Part shown: one piece after another, positions 39,201 to 46,418 of the stretch
How the letters are laid out: each line of letters opens with the position of its first letter
How positions within the stretch are numbered: the first letter of the stretch is position 1
Origin: Roseateles sp. SL47
Lineage (GTDB): Bacteria; Pseudomonadota; Gammaproteobacteria; Burkholderiales; Burkholderiaceae_C
DNA length: 64,000 bases
Reading direction: 5' to 3'
Assembly (NCBI RefSeq): GCF_026625885.1
Contig: NZ_CP113068.1
Span: forward strand, 4,030,001 to 4,094,000
Translations under genes and position numbers: made by a program
The notes under the pieces: generated by a model
Told to the model about the DNA's origin: nothing
Seen by the model: the letters and a program-made list of their open reading frames with translations, nothing else
Database searches by the model: none

Positions 39201-40191
39201 GCCCGCCGACACCCTCACGGTGACACCGGATGCCAGCGGCCAGCGCATCGTGACGCTGAACTGGACCACCACCAACCCGAACATCGAGTCCAACGTGGCG
39301 CTGTACTACTCCACCACGCCGGGAGACTTTGCCGGCACGCTGATCGTGGGCGGCATCCGCTACACGGCGGGAACGCGGACGGACAGCTATCGGTGGGATG
39401 TGAGCACGCTGGCAACGGGCACCTATTACATCTACGGTGTGGTGTTTGACGCCCGTGGTGCGGCCCAGGCCTATGCGTCCGGCGCGGTCATCGTGCCGAG
39501 CAGCGGCTCGGCCGGTCAGGTGCTGGTCTCGCCCAACACCTTGATGACCAACGAGAACGGCGGCACCGGCAACTTCCAGGTCCGGCTGGCCAATGCGCCG
39601 ACCTCGGATGTCACCATCGGCCTCAATGTCTCGGATGCGAAGGAAGGTTCGGTCACGCCGAGCAAGCTGGTGTTCACGCCGGCCAACTGGTCGACGCTGC
39701 AGACCGTGACCGTCACCGGCCTGGATGACTGCACGGCCGATGGCGACAAGACCTTCAGCGTGGTGCTGGCCAATGCGGTGAGCCTGGACCCGAACTACGC
39801 CGGTGTGGTGGGCTCGCCAGTGACCGTGACCAACAAGGACATGGGCAGCCGGGCCACCACCACCTACGCGCAGTTGCAGGTCTGCAAGTACGCGGTGAAG
39901 GAGACCCAGTCGTCCCTGGGCTGGCATTACGTGTACACGTCCGAATGGACCAACACCGGTCCGGCGATTTCGAAGGGCAGTTCGTCCTTCTATTGCTGGG
40001 CCAGCCGAGGCGTGACGCCCCCGGGCATCACCATGGAAGACACGGTGACCTCCTTTGGCGCCATCGCCACCGGCGAGACCATCAAGGTGACCAATACCGT
40101 CGGTTTCCGCAGCACCACCCGGCTGGTGGACCCCATCGGCTTTGTCCGTTCCTGCGCCTGGTGGTTGGCAACGCCGACCCTGGCGCCCTGA
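36202..40191 (+). CDS. Giant exported FN3/Calx-beta protein
   Basis: A 1329-aa protein with a signal peptide ending FGHA-Q (residue 38). Order: beta-rich N-terminal domains of unknown type, an Ig-like PPVIQFIPDRILDEEQ domain near 450-560, four to five fibronectin-III-like domains recognised by the repeated YWWRA/YYWQV/YYWRV/YWWRV motif, a Calx-beta-like domain (about 1105-1215) and a C-terminal domain with paired Cys. No enzyme motif. It lies 117 nt after the immunity gene and 14 nt before gspG, so it is probably a dedicated substrate or surface component of the filament/secretin machine. ATG 36211 is an alternative start. Confidence 0.75.
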   Translation: MALMNTLRSHVQKIGARASIATALLTAGLLLLPTFGHAQETVCARVKIEIKQELTLERQAFDAEMKINNTTDTGVIEAVSVVVKITDEAGTPIAVTDNPNDTSAKFFLRVSNRENISDVTGTGSVLPQTTARINWLLIPAPGSAGTSPAGKKYLVGATLKYRYAGEDQTLDVSPDVITVKPLPLLTLDYFLQQDVIGDDPLTTEIEAVEPATLGVRVKNNGYATAKNLKIDSAQPKIVENNQGLLINFKLTGSYVDDAPTQNTLLVNFGDIAANTSKMGRWLLETSLAGKFTEFTATFSHADELGGALTSILQATNAHFLIRDVRVDLPGRDNVRDFLARDGDVIRVYESDSTDTVVTDRSGVAQMSASTNGSGNAVYRIAFPATAGFAYVKLPDPFNGTKALGAVQRSDAKQLLAENVWLSKTRNLELKRWEYWVNIFDVNTTGSYDTEFQAPPTATLPPVIQFIPDRILDEEQQVSFLVEASSPSGKPVALTAAPLPAGATFTPQATDPLAPTLARAIFDWKPAKGSAGSYLITYTANDGTLSSSRSAIIKVNSASPPPGPGTPTIESPQSGAQVTRLRPILSVMTSTQSKDPTTQVQFEIYRDEGMTQLVETGLVSKAGAIGGTQQATTWQPAADLTDNTRYWWRARGFDGTQTYSLWASAQFFVNLFNDPPETFNLTSPAPNGEVASVLPVLSWTNSTDRDGDAITYVVRVYSDAALSQRVAQSEALPAGESGTTSWTVPAALTNHATYYWQVEARDALGAATTSAARPFVVNTGNTAPTTPVLVSPAAGGISPSATTVLTIESGTDAEGDLITYIFELDTVSTFDSGNKRSSGAIIRSAGATTSWTVTGLVEDTRYYWRVKAQDGRAETAWAGASFVMSTTNNPPTTPTIRNPGNGAWSSTLQPVLEVNPATDPEGQALVYWFEIYDDAQLTHQVWRGTTTTTSLVPGVELKDNTTYWWRVMALDPQGGSSPMTPAAVLYVSTSAYQPPSIQITSPADTLTVTPDASGQRIVTLNWTTTNPNIESNVALYYSTTPGDFAGTLIVGGIRYTAGTRTDSYRWDVSTLATGTYYIYGVVFDARGAAQAYASGAVIVPSSGSAGQVLVSPNTLMTNENGGTGNFQVRLANAPTSDVTIGLNVSDAKEGSVTPSKLVFTPANWSTLQTVTVTGLDDCTADGDKTFSVVLANAVSLDPNYAGVVGSPVTVTNKDMGSRATTTYAQLQVCKYAVKETQSSLGWHYVYTSEWTNTGPAISKGSSSFYCWASRGVTPPGITMEDTVTSFGAIATGETIKVTNTVGFRSTTRLVDPIGFVRSCAWWLATPTLAP

Positions 40192-40205
40192 AGCAGTTGT
40201 CCTGA

Positions 40206-40652
40206 ATGTGCGGTATGAACTCTGGTGATTTCTCTCTCCGTTCTCCTCGTCGTTCCCGCGGCTTCACGCTGCTGGAACTGCTGGTGGTCATCGTCATCAT
40301 CGGCCTGCTGGCGGCGTATGTCGGGCCGCGATATTTCTCGCAGCTCGGCAAGTCGGAGCGCAGCACGGCCAAGGCGCAGATCGAAGGGCTGGGCAAGGCG
40401 CTGGATGCCTACCGCCTGGACACGGGGCGCTATCCCACCACCGAGCAGGGCCTCAATGCCTTGTACGTGCGCCCGGCCGATGAACCCAAGTGGAACGGAC
40501 CGTATCTGCAGAAGGCCGTGCCGATGGACCCGTGGGGAGCACCCTACCTCTATCGGTCACCGGGGCAGGGCGGGGATTTCGACCTGTCGTCCAACGGGAA
40601 GGACGGCCAACCCGGCGGCGAAGGTGATGGCGCCGACATCACCTACCGCTGA
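40206..40652 (+). CDS. gspG: GspG-like major pseudopilin
   Basis: A 148-aa prepilin. The cleavage site SRG-FTLLELLVVIVIIGLLAAYVGPRYF (given here in parts: RG/FTLLE and VVIVIIGLL) leads into a T2SSG domain with the QIEGLGKALDAYRLDTGRYP and TTEQGLNAL motifs. The C-terminal part has the acidic calcium-site region GGDFDLSSNGKDG, as in T2SS GspG. It would be the major subunit of a short periplasmic filament. An ATG at 40215 is an alternative. No prepilin peptidase is encoded in this window. Confidence 0.92.
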   Translation: MCGMNSGDFSLRSPRRSRGFTLLELLVVIVIIGLLAAYVGPRYFSQLGKSERSTAKAQIEGLGKALDAYRLDTGRYPTTEQGLNALYVRPADEPKWNGPYLQKAVPMDPWGAPYLYRSPGQGGDFDLSSNGKDGQPGGEGDGADITYR

Positions 40653-40676
40653 GACGTTCATGAAGTGGAGCCCAGG

Positions 40677-41927
40677 GTGAGCGCCGATCGACCCAGCGCC
40701 GCCACAGCGCCGCGTGCCTCGCCGGGCAGCGCGGCGCTTGGCATTCGTACCCGCCTGAAAGTGCGCGGGGCGGATGGTGCTGTCCGTTGGATCGAACAGG
40801 CCGATCGGAGCGAGGCGGAAGCCGTGCGGGCAGCCGTGGGCCAGGGGCTGAAGGTGCTGGCGGTGGAGCGCAGCCCACTGACCGAGGCAGCGCCCAAAGG
40901 CGCGCGTTTTGGCTTGCTGCTGTTCAGCCAGGAACTCTTGGCGCTGCTGGATGCCGGCCTGAACCTGACCGAGGCGCTGGCCACGCTGCATGCCAAGGAA
41001 CGGCAAGCGCTGACGCGTGAGGTGCTGGGCCGCGTGCGGCAGCAACTGGAAGAGGGGCGCAACTTCTCCGACGTGCTGTCGGCCATGCCGCAGCATTTCC
41101 CGGAGGTGTATGCCGCCACCGTGCGCGCCGCTGAGCGCACCGGTGACCTGCCGCAGGCGCTGGCGCGCTACATCGCTTATCAGATGCAGTTCGACGTGAT
41201 CCGCAAGAAGCTGGTGTCGGCCGCCATCTATCCGGTGATGCTCTTGGCGGTGGGCGGATTCGTGGCGCTGTTCCTGCTGGGGTACGTGGTGCCCCGGTTC
41301 AGCGCCGTGTATGAATCGTCCGGCCGGGAGCTGCCCTGGATGTCAGCGATGCTGCTGGGCTTTGGCCAAGCCCTGTACGGCCATTGGCAGATCGCTCTGG
41401 CCGGTGCCGTGGGCCTGGTGGCACTGCTGGTGGCGGTGTTCAGCCGGCCAGCGGCGCGGCAGTCGCTGCTGCAGGCGGTGCTGTCGCTGCCGGGGGTGGC
41501 CGACAAGGCCCGGGAGTTTCGTCTGGCCCGCTTCTATCGCGCCGTGAGCCTGCTGCTGGCCTCGGGCATTGCATTGCCACGCGCCATCGGCATGGTCGGT
41601 GGCCTGCTGGGGCCTTCGGAACAGGCGCGGCTGGCACAGGCGCGATTGGCGATCGAGCAGGGGCAGTCCTTGTCCACGGCTTTGCTGGCGGTGAATCTCG
41701 CCAGTCCAGTGGCGGAATCCCTGATCAAGGTGGGCGAGCGATCCGGACAATTGGCAGACATGCTGGAGCGCACCGCCCGCTTCCAGGATGAGGATTTCGG
41801 ACGTTGGGTGGATTGGGCTTCGAAGTTGATTGAACCGATGTTGATGACGGTGATGGGTGTGGTGATCGGCGCCATCGTGGTGCTGATGTACATGCCGATC
41901 TTTGATCTGGCGGGGAGCCTGCAATGA
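40677..41927 (+). CDS. gspF: GspF/PilC-like inner-membrane platform protein
   Basis: About 416 aa with two T2SSF domains, each ahead of membrane helices. Diagnostic motifs include LLALLDAGLNLTEAL, RAAERTGDLPQAL and the matching second copy KVGERSGQLADML. Three hydrophobic segments are visible, near residues 185, 235 and at the C-terminus (LMTVMGVVIGAIVVLMYMP). The GTG at 40677 has GGAG 6 nt upstream; GTG 40665 is in frame. It anchors the ATPase to the inner membrane. Confidence 0.9.
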   Translation: MSADRPSAATAPRASPGSAALGIRTRLKVRGADGAVRWIEQADRSEAEAVRAAVGQGLKVLAVERSPLTEAAPKGARFGLLLFSQELLALLDAGLNLTEALATLHAKERQALTREVLGRVRQQLEEGRNFSDVLSAMPQHFPEVYAATVRAAERTGDLPQALARYIAYQMQFDVIRKKLVSAAIYPVMLLAVGGFVALFLLGYVVPRFSAVYESSGRELPWMSAMLLGFGQALYGHWQIALAGAVGLVALLVAVFSRPAARQSLLQAVLSLPGVADKAREFRLARFYRAVSLLLASGIALPRAIGMVGGLLGPSEQARLAQARLAIEQGQSLSTALLAVNLASPVAESLIKVGERSGQLADMLERTARFQDEDFGRWVDWASKLIEPMLMTVMGVVIGAIVVLMYMPIFDLAGSLQ

Positions 41928-43666
41928 GCGTCGTCATACCTGAGCTGCCGCCCCAGACGGCCCCGGTGGAGGCGCTTTGCACCACCGCAGCGGAGGCGCT
42001 TTGCATCACGCCGGCGCTGGTGGCCCGTGCCCGTGCCTTGCCTGGTGCCCATGAACAGACGCTGGTGCATCGTCTGCAGGAAGTGGCAGCCACAACACCC
42101 GAGCTGTTGACGCGGGCCCTGGCGGACAGCTTCGGTTATGCCGCGCTGGTGATGAGCCGTCTGCAGGCCATGCGACCGCTGTTTGACCAGATCCCTTATC
42201 CCGAAGTGATGCAACGGCGGGTGGTGGTGGCGGAGGAGGCGGGGCAGATCCATCTGGTGCTGAGCAATCCCTTTGATGGCGAAGCGGAGACCTGGGCCTT
42301 GCGCCGACTGGCCGCGACCGTGCCACAGGCCTCGCCCATCATCAGCCTCTGCCACCCGGACGATCTGCAGGCCTATCTGGCCCAGCAGGAGCGTCTGTTG
42401 CGGGCCATGGACGGATTTGACGGCGACACGGCCGCCGGCAGCGGCGAAGAGGTCGCTGCCGTCATCACGCTCGCAAGCATCAACGACAACAGCAGCCCGG
42501 TGGTGCGGCTGGTCAATTCCACGCTCTACGACGCGCTGAAACTTCAGGCGAGTGACATCCACCTCGAATGTGATGCCGGCGCGTTGCATGTGCTCTACCG
42601 GATCGACGGCGTGCTGGTGCCCATCACGCAGGTGCAAGGCCAGGACATGGCGGAGCAGATCATTTCCCGCATCAAGGTGATGGCTGAGCTGGACATTGCG
42701 GAGCGCCGTGTGCCGCAGGATGGTCGCTTCAAGGTGCGGGTCAATGAACGTGAGATCGACTTCCGCGTGTCGGTCATGCCCAACATCTTTGGCGAAGATG
42801 CGGTGCTGCGGCTGCTGGATCGCCAATCGCTGACGGAAGAAGCGCGCTCCCTGCGGCTGGACCACCTGGGGCTGGATGCTCCGACGATGGCGTCCATCCG
42901 CCGCCTGGCGGCCAAGCCGCACGGCATGTTGCTGGTGACGGGGCCGACGGGCTCCGGCAAAACCACGACGCTGTATGCGGCCATCACCGAGATCCATACC
43001 GGGCGGGACAAGATCATCACCATCGAAGACCCGGTGGAATACCGCCTGCCCCGGGTGCTGCAGATCCCGGTCAATGAAAAGAAGGGGCTGACGTTCGCGC
43101 GGGGGCTGCGCTCCATCCTGCGCCACGACCCGGACAAGATCATGGTGGGGGAGATCCGTGATGGCGAGACCGCGCAGATTGCGGTGCAGGCCGCCCTGAC
43201 GGGTCACCTGGTGTTCACCACGGTCCACGCCAACAGTGTGTTTGATGTGCTGGGCCGCTTCCTGCACATGGGCGTGGATGGCTATAGCTTTGCCTCGGCG
43301 CTCAACGGCATCGTGGCCCAGCGGCTGCTGCGGGTGAACTGCCAGCATTGCGCGGCACCGGTCACGCCGTCGACGGATGCACTCGCAGAAGCGGGGCTGC
43401 GGGCCGAGGATGTGCAGGGCTGGACGTTCAAGGCGGGCAGCGGTTGTTCGCACTGCCGGGGCGCCGGCTTCAAGGGGCGCCGGGCCATCGCCGAAGTGCT
43501 GGTGCTGGACGACGAGCTGCGCGAAATGATTGCCGAGCGGGCGCCGATTTCGGCGCTCAAGCAGCGGGCTGCGGCGCGCGGACTGCGGCCGATCACCACG
43601 GCGGCGCTGGCCTGGGTGGCGCAGGGCGAAACGACGCTGGAGGAGGTGGCTCGTGTCGCCGGTTGA
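41924..43666 (+). CDS. gspE: GspE/PilB-like assembly ATPase
   Basis: A 580-aa secretion ATPase. N-terminal T2SSE_N-like domain, Walker A GPTGSGKTT at residues 340-348, Asp box IITIEDPVEY, Walker B IMVGEIRD and His box LTGHLVFTTVHAN. Two CxxC pairs (CQHC and CSHC) form the zinc-binding module usual in GspE/PilB. It powers pseudopilin assembly. ATGA overlap with gspF. The 3' end overlaps the next gene by 14 nt. Confidence 0.95.
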   Translation: MSVVIPELPPQTAPVEALCTTAAEALCITPALVARARALPGAHEQTLVHRLQEVAATTPELLTRALADSFGYAALVMSRLQAMRPLFDQIPYPEVMQRRVVVAEEAGQIHLVLSNPFDGEAETWALRRLAATVPQASPIISLCHPDDLQAYLAQQERLLRAMDGFDGDTAAGSGEEVAAVITLASINDNSSPVVRLVNSTLYDALKLQASDIHLECDAGALHVLYRIDGVLVPITQVQGQDMAEQIISRIKVMAELDIAERRVPQDGRFKVRVNEREIDFRVSVMPNIFGEDAVLRLLDRQSLTEEARSLRLDHLGLDAPTMASIRRLAAKPHGMLLVTGPTGSGKTTTLYAAITEIHTGRDKIITIEDPVEYRLPRVLQIPVNEKKGLTFARGLRSILRHDPDKIMVGEIRDGETAQIAVQAALTGHLVFTTVHANSVFDVLGRFLHMGVDGYSFASALNGIVAQRLLRVNCQHCAAPVTPSTDALAEAGLRAEDVQGWTFKAGSGCSHCRGAGFKGRRAIAEVLVLDDELREMIAERAPISALKQRAAARGLRPITTAALAWVAQGETTLEEVARVAG

Positions 43667-45101
43667 AACGTCTGCTGTGACGGCTGATCCAGCGCCCGCT
43701 GCGTCCGCTGCGCCCGCTGCGGCAGCGTCCGGCGGACCGGGCGTGTTGTTGCTGTCTTTGGGCGCTACCCGCCTGGAGGCAGCGGTGCAGCGCGGTGATG
43801 CATGCCAGATGCTGCCCGGCGTGGTGATCACGCCGGCGCTGGCCGGCGAAACAGGCGCCTTCGGCCCGCTGCTGACGGCGCTGACGGCACTGCGTGTTTC
43901 ATTGCCCACCGACCTCATCGAATTGCGGGTGGTTGTGGCCGAGCGCTGGCTGGGGACGGCCAGCCTGTTGTGGAGCAACGATCTGAACCATGCGGCAACA
44001 GCCGGCCAGCAGGCCCGCCTGGCGCTGATCAGCGCCGGCTGCGAGATGGGTGCCGGAGATGTGCTGCGAATGGATGATGCCCGTTATGGGGCGTTGCGCT
44101 GGGTGGTGTCTTATCCCGACGTGCTGCTGGAGGGCTTGCGGAGCCTGGCAGGTACGCTGGGCGCGGAACTGACGTCGGTGCGGCCGCTCGCTGCAGCGGC
44201 CTGGGGGGCTCGGCGCGCATTGGGCGTGGCCCGACAAGGCGCACTTGCGCTGTGTGGACAAGGCTGGGTGGCCGTGCTGTCCGGCACCGGGCGGCTCACG
44301 GAGGTGCACTCGCAGACCTTGACGGACGGGCAATCGCCCATCGCAGCGCTTCAACGCTTGTGGGCACGGCTGCAGTTGCGGGACCCCGCATTGGCAGCAC
44401 TGCCTTCGTTGCCGATGCTGCAACTGGATCCCATCGACGCTGCATCGTCACAGGGGCCGCAGTCCTCCGTCCTTGTCGCCACTTCCGCAGGTCCTTCTGC
44501 AGAGACTTCTGGTCTGTCAGGTGCCTTGTGGCTGGCTCAGACGTCCTTGACGGCCACCGCATCGCTGGATGCGATGCCCGCGCCACGCCCCCGTGGCTGG
44601 CGGCCCTGGTGGCCGGCCGCGGCTTCTGCGGCCGTCGCGGTGGTGCTGTCCGTCGGCGCATGGCAGTCGTTCTCGGCGGCGTCTGCGGCACGCGCCCAAT
44701 GGGCTGCCGCCCAACGTGCCACGCCCGCAGCGACCGCGTTGTCTCCCGCATGGACGCGCGAGGAACTGGCCCGGGTGAGGGTGGTGAACCAGGCGGTGCG
44801 TGAGCTCAACCTGCCCATTGAAGCCTTGCTGGCGGCACTGCAGCCGCCCAGGGACCTGCCGGTGTCGGTCCTTGGAGTGGACGTGACCGGGACGGCGGAT
44901 ACCGGGACTGGCACGGCGGGTGTTTCCACGCTGCGGCTGCAGGCGGAAGCGGGCAGTGCCGTCGACATGGCGCGCTATGTGGCGTTTGTGGGCGACCGTC
45001 GGCCGATGATGGGCGCTTATCTGGTGCGTCATGAAGTCCAGGCTGCGGCGGATGGTGAACGCCGGTATCGATTCACGGTGGAGGCCACATGGCGGGACTG
45101 A
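43653..45101 (+). CDS. PilM-PilN/GspL-like fused assembly protein
   Basis: A 482-aa protein beginning with a GTG at 43653 that has an AGGAGG ribosome site inside the gspE end. Residues 20-300 resemble an actin-like PilM/GspL cytoplasmic domain, though with little strict motif conservation. A transmembrane helix lies at about 317-338 (WWPAAASAAVAVVLSVGAW). A periplasmic PilN/GspL-like domain follows. Fusion of PilM and PilN into one chain is the GspL arrangement. Identification rests mainly on position and topology. Confidence 0.72.
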   Translation: MSPVETSAVTADPAPAASAAPAAAASGGPGVLLLSLGATRLEAAVQRGDACQMLPGVVITPALAGETGAFGPLLTALTALRVSLPTDLIELRVVVAERWLGTASLLWSNDLNHAATAGQQARLALISAGCEMGAGDVLRMDDARYGALRWVVSYPDVLLEGLRSLAGTLGAELTSVRPLAAAAWGARRALGVARQGALALCGQGWVAVLSGTGRLTEVHSQTLTDGQSPIAALQRLWARLQLRDPALAALPSLPMLQLDPIDAASSQGPQSSVLVATSAGPSAETSGLSGALWLAQTSLTATASLDAMPAPRPRGWRPWWPAAASAAVAVVLSVGAWQSFSAASAARAQWAAAQRATPAATALSPAWTREELARVRVVNQAVRELNLPIEALLAALQPPRDLPVSVLGVDVTGTADTGTGTAGVSTLRLQAEAGSAVDMARYVAFVGDRRPMMGAYLVRHEVQAAADGERRYRFTVEATWRD

Positions 45102-45736
45102 ATGCCGTGACCGAATGCCTGCACGCCGTGGTCTGGGAAGTGAAACGGCAGGGACGTGGGCTGTTGCGTCGGGTGGGTTTGCCCGGTGTGGCCACGGGCG
45201 CGCTCCTGCTGCTGGCCATCGGCGCAGTGGCGGTGGACCGCCATGCGCTGGTCTCGCTGGAGGACAGCCAGCGGCTTCTTCAGCGACTGCCGGCAGAACG
45301 CGTGCAATTGCAGGCCACCGCCGTCCGGCCAGAAGATGAAGGGCGCCGTCGCCTGGCGGCCTTTGATCAGGTCTTGCCGGCCCATGACGAAATTCCTCAG
45401 GCCGTGGGGGATCTGCTGATGCTGGCGGAGAACGAAGGGCTGCTGGTGGAGAAGGGCGACTACCGGCTGCAACTGGAGCCGCAGGGCGGCTTCGTGCGCT
45501 ACCGCATGACGCTGCCGGTGAAGGGCGATGCCACGGCCGTGCGCAAGTTCATGCTGGACGCCTTGCGCAGCCAGCGTACCCTGGCCTTGGAGAGTGTGCA
45601 ATTCAAGCGGGAGGCGGCCACCAGCCGCGTGGTGGAAGCTCGCATCCAGTGGGTACTGATGGCACAGGCCACCACGGCACGTGCGCCCACTCGCCCGGCC
45701 ACGCTGCAGGCGCTGGCGGGAGGAGATCCGCGATGA
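45089..45736 (+). CDS. PilO/GspM-like assembly protein
   Basis: A 215-aa single-pass protein: short basic cytoplasmic head, one helix near residues 32-50 (VATGALLLLAIGAVAV), a coiled region (SLEDSQRLLQRLP) and a ferredoxin-like periplasmic domain as in PilO/GspM. It overlaps the preceding gene by 13 nt and the next by 4 nt. Conservation is weak, so the call depends on context. Confidence 0.65.
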   Translation: MAGLNAVTECLHAVVWEVKRQGRGLLRRVGLPGVATGALLLLAIGAVAVDRHALVSLEDSQRLLQRLPAERVQLQATAVRPEDEGRRRLAAFDQVLPAHDEIPQAVGDLLMLAENEGLLVEKGDYRLQLEPQGGFVRYRMTLPVKGDATAVRKFMLDALRSQRTLALESVQFKREAATSRVVEARIQWVLMAQATTARAPTRPATLQALAGGDPR

Positions 45737-46404
45737 AATGGACCTCTTCGCGAGTGATGGTGGGCGGCGCACTGGTGGCTACCTTGATTGCCGCCTGGTT
45801 TGCGCCGGATCCTCAGACGGGGGAGCTGGCTTTGTCCGACAAGGCGCGTGCGGCCTCCACGCGTGGTCATGACGGCACCACCAGCGGCATCAACGGCGCC
45901 ATCAACGGCGCCATCAACGGCGGCCCCCCCACCGGTGCGGGCTCGGCCAGTGCCACTGTGAGCAGCAACACCCGCTCCGGGGCCGTGGCGATAGCCTCCA
46001 ACGCCCAGGACACCAGCCGGATGGGCGCCGCAGAGCCAGTGCAGGTGCTGGCCCTGCGTCCGCGTGACGGCCAGGCCGTGGAAGGCCCCGCCGAGGCTGG
46101 CTGGTTGGGTGTGGCGCGCGCCCGCCCGGTGCCAGCACCGGTGCGGCCCGTGATCGAGACACCGCCCCCGCTGCCCGCCGGCCCGGCGGCCGCACCCGCA
46201 TTGCCCTTCCGTGCCTTTGGGCGTTATGTGGATGGTGGTGAGGACGTGGTGTTCCTCATGATGAATGACCAGAACCTGGCGGTGCGGGTGGGGGACACCA
46301 TCGCCGAGCACTATCGAGTGGAGCGTCTGGAGGGACAGACGCTCACGCTGCGCTATCTGCCGCTGGACCTTGTCCAGACGCTGGATGTGGGCGGAAAGAA
46401 TTGA
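45733..46404 (+). CDS. PilP/GspC-like periplasmic connector
   Basis: A 223-aa protein with an N-terminal hydrophobic segment (residues 8-24), a low-complexity linker with a tripled INGA-type repeat, a proline-rich stretch, then a small beta domain (FRAFGRYVDGGEDVVFL, AVRVGDTIAEHYRVERL). The beta domain matches the GspC homology-region/PilP fold that touches the secretin N-domain. Placement just before the secretin supports this. Confidence 0.65.
   Translation: MKWTSSRVMVGGALVATLIAAWFAPDPQTGELALSDKARAASTRGHDGTTSGINGAINGAINGGPPTGAGSASATVSSNTRSGAVAIASNAQDTSRMGAAEPVQVLALRPRDGQAVEGPAEAGWLGVARARPVPAPVRPVIETPPPLPAGPAAAPALPFRAFGRYVDGGEDVVFLMMNDQNLAVRVGDTIAEHYRVERLEGQTLTLRYLPLDLVQTLDVGGKN
45889..45924 (+). 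repeat. 12-bp tandem repeat in the PilP-like gene
   Basis: Three in-frame copies of ATCAACGGCGCC (the last ends GGC) encode INGA-INGA-INGG in the linker between membrane anchor and periplasmic domain. Confidence 0.85.
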
Positions 46405-46418
46405 AAGACATCGGGAAC

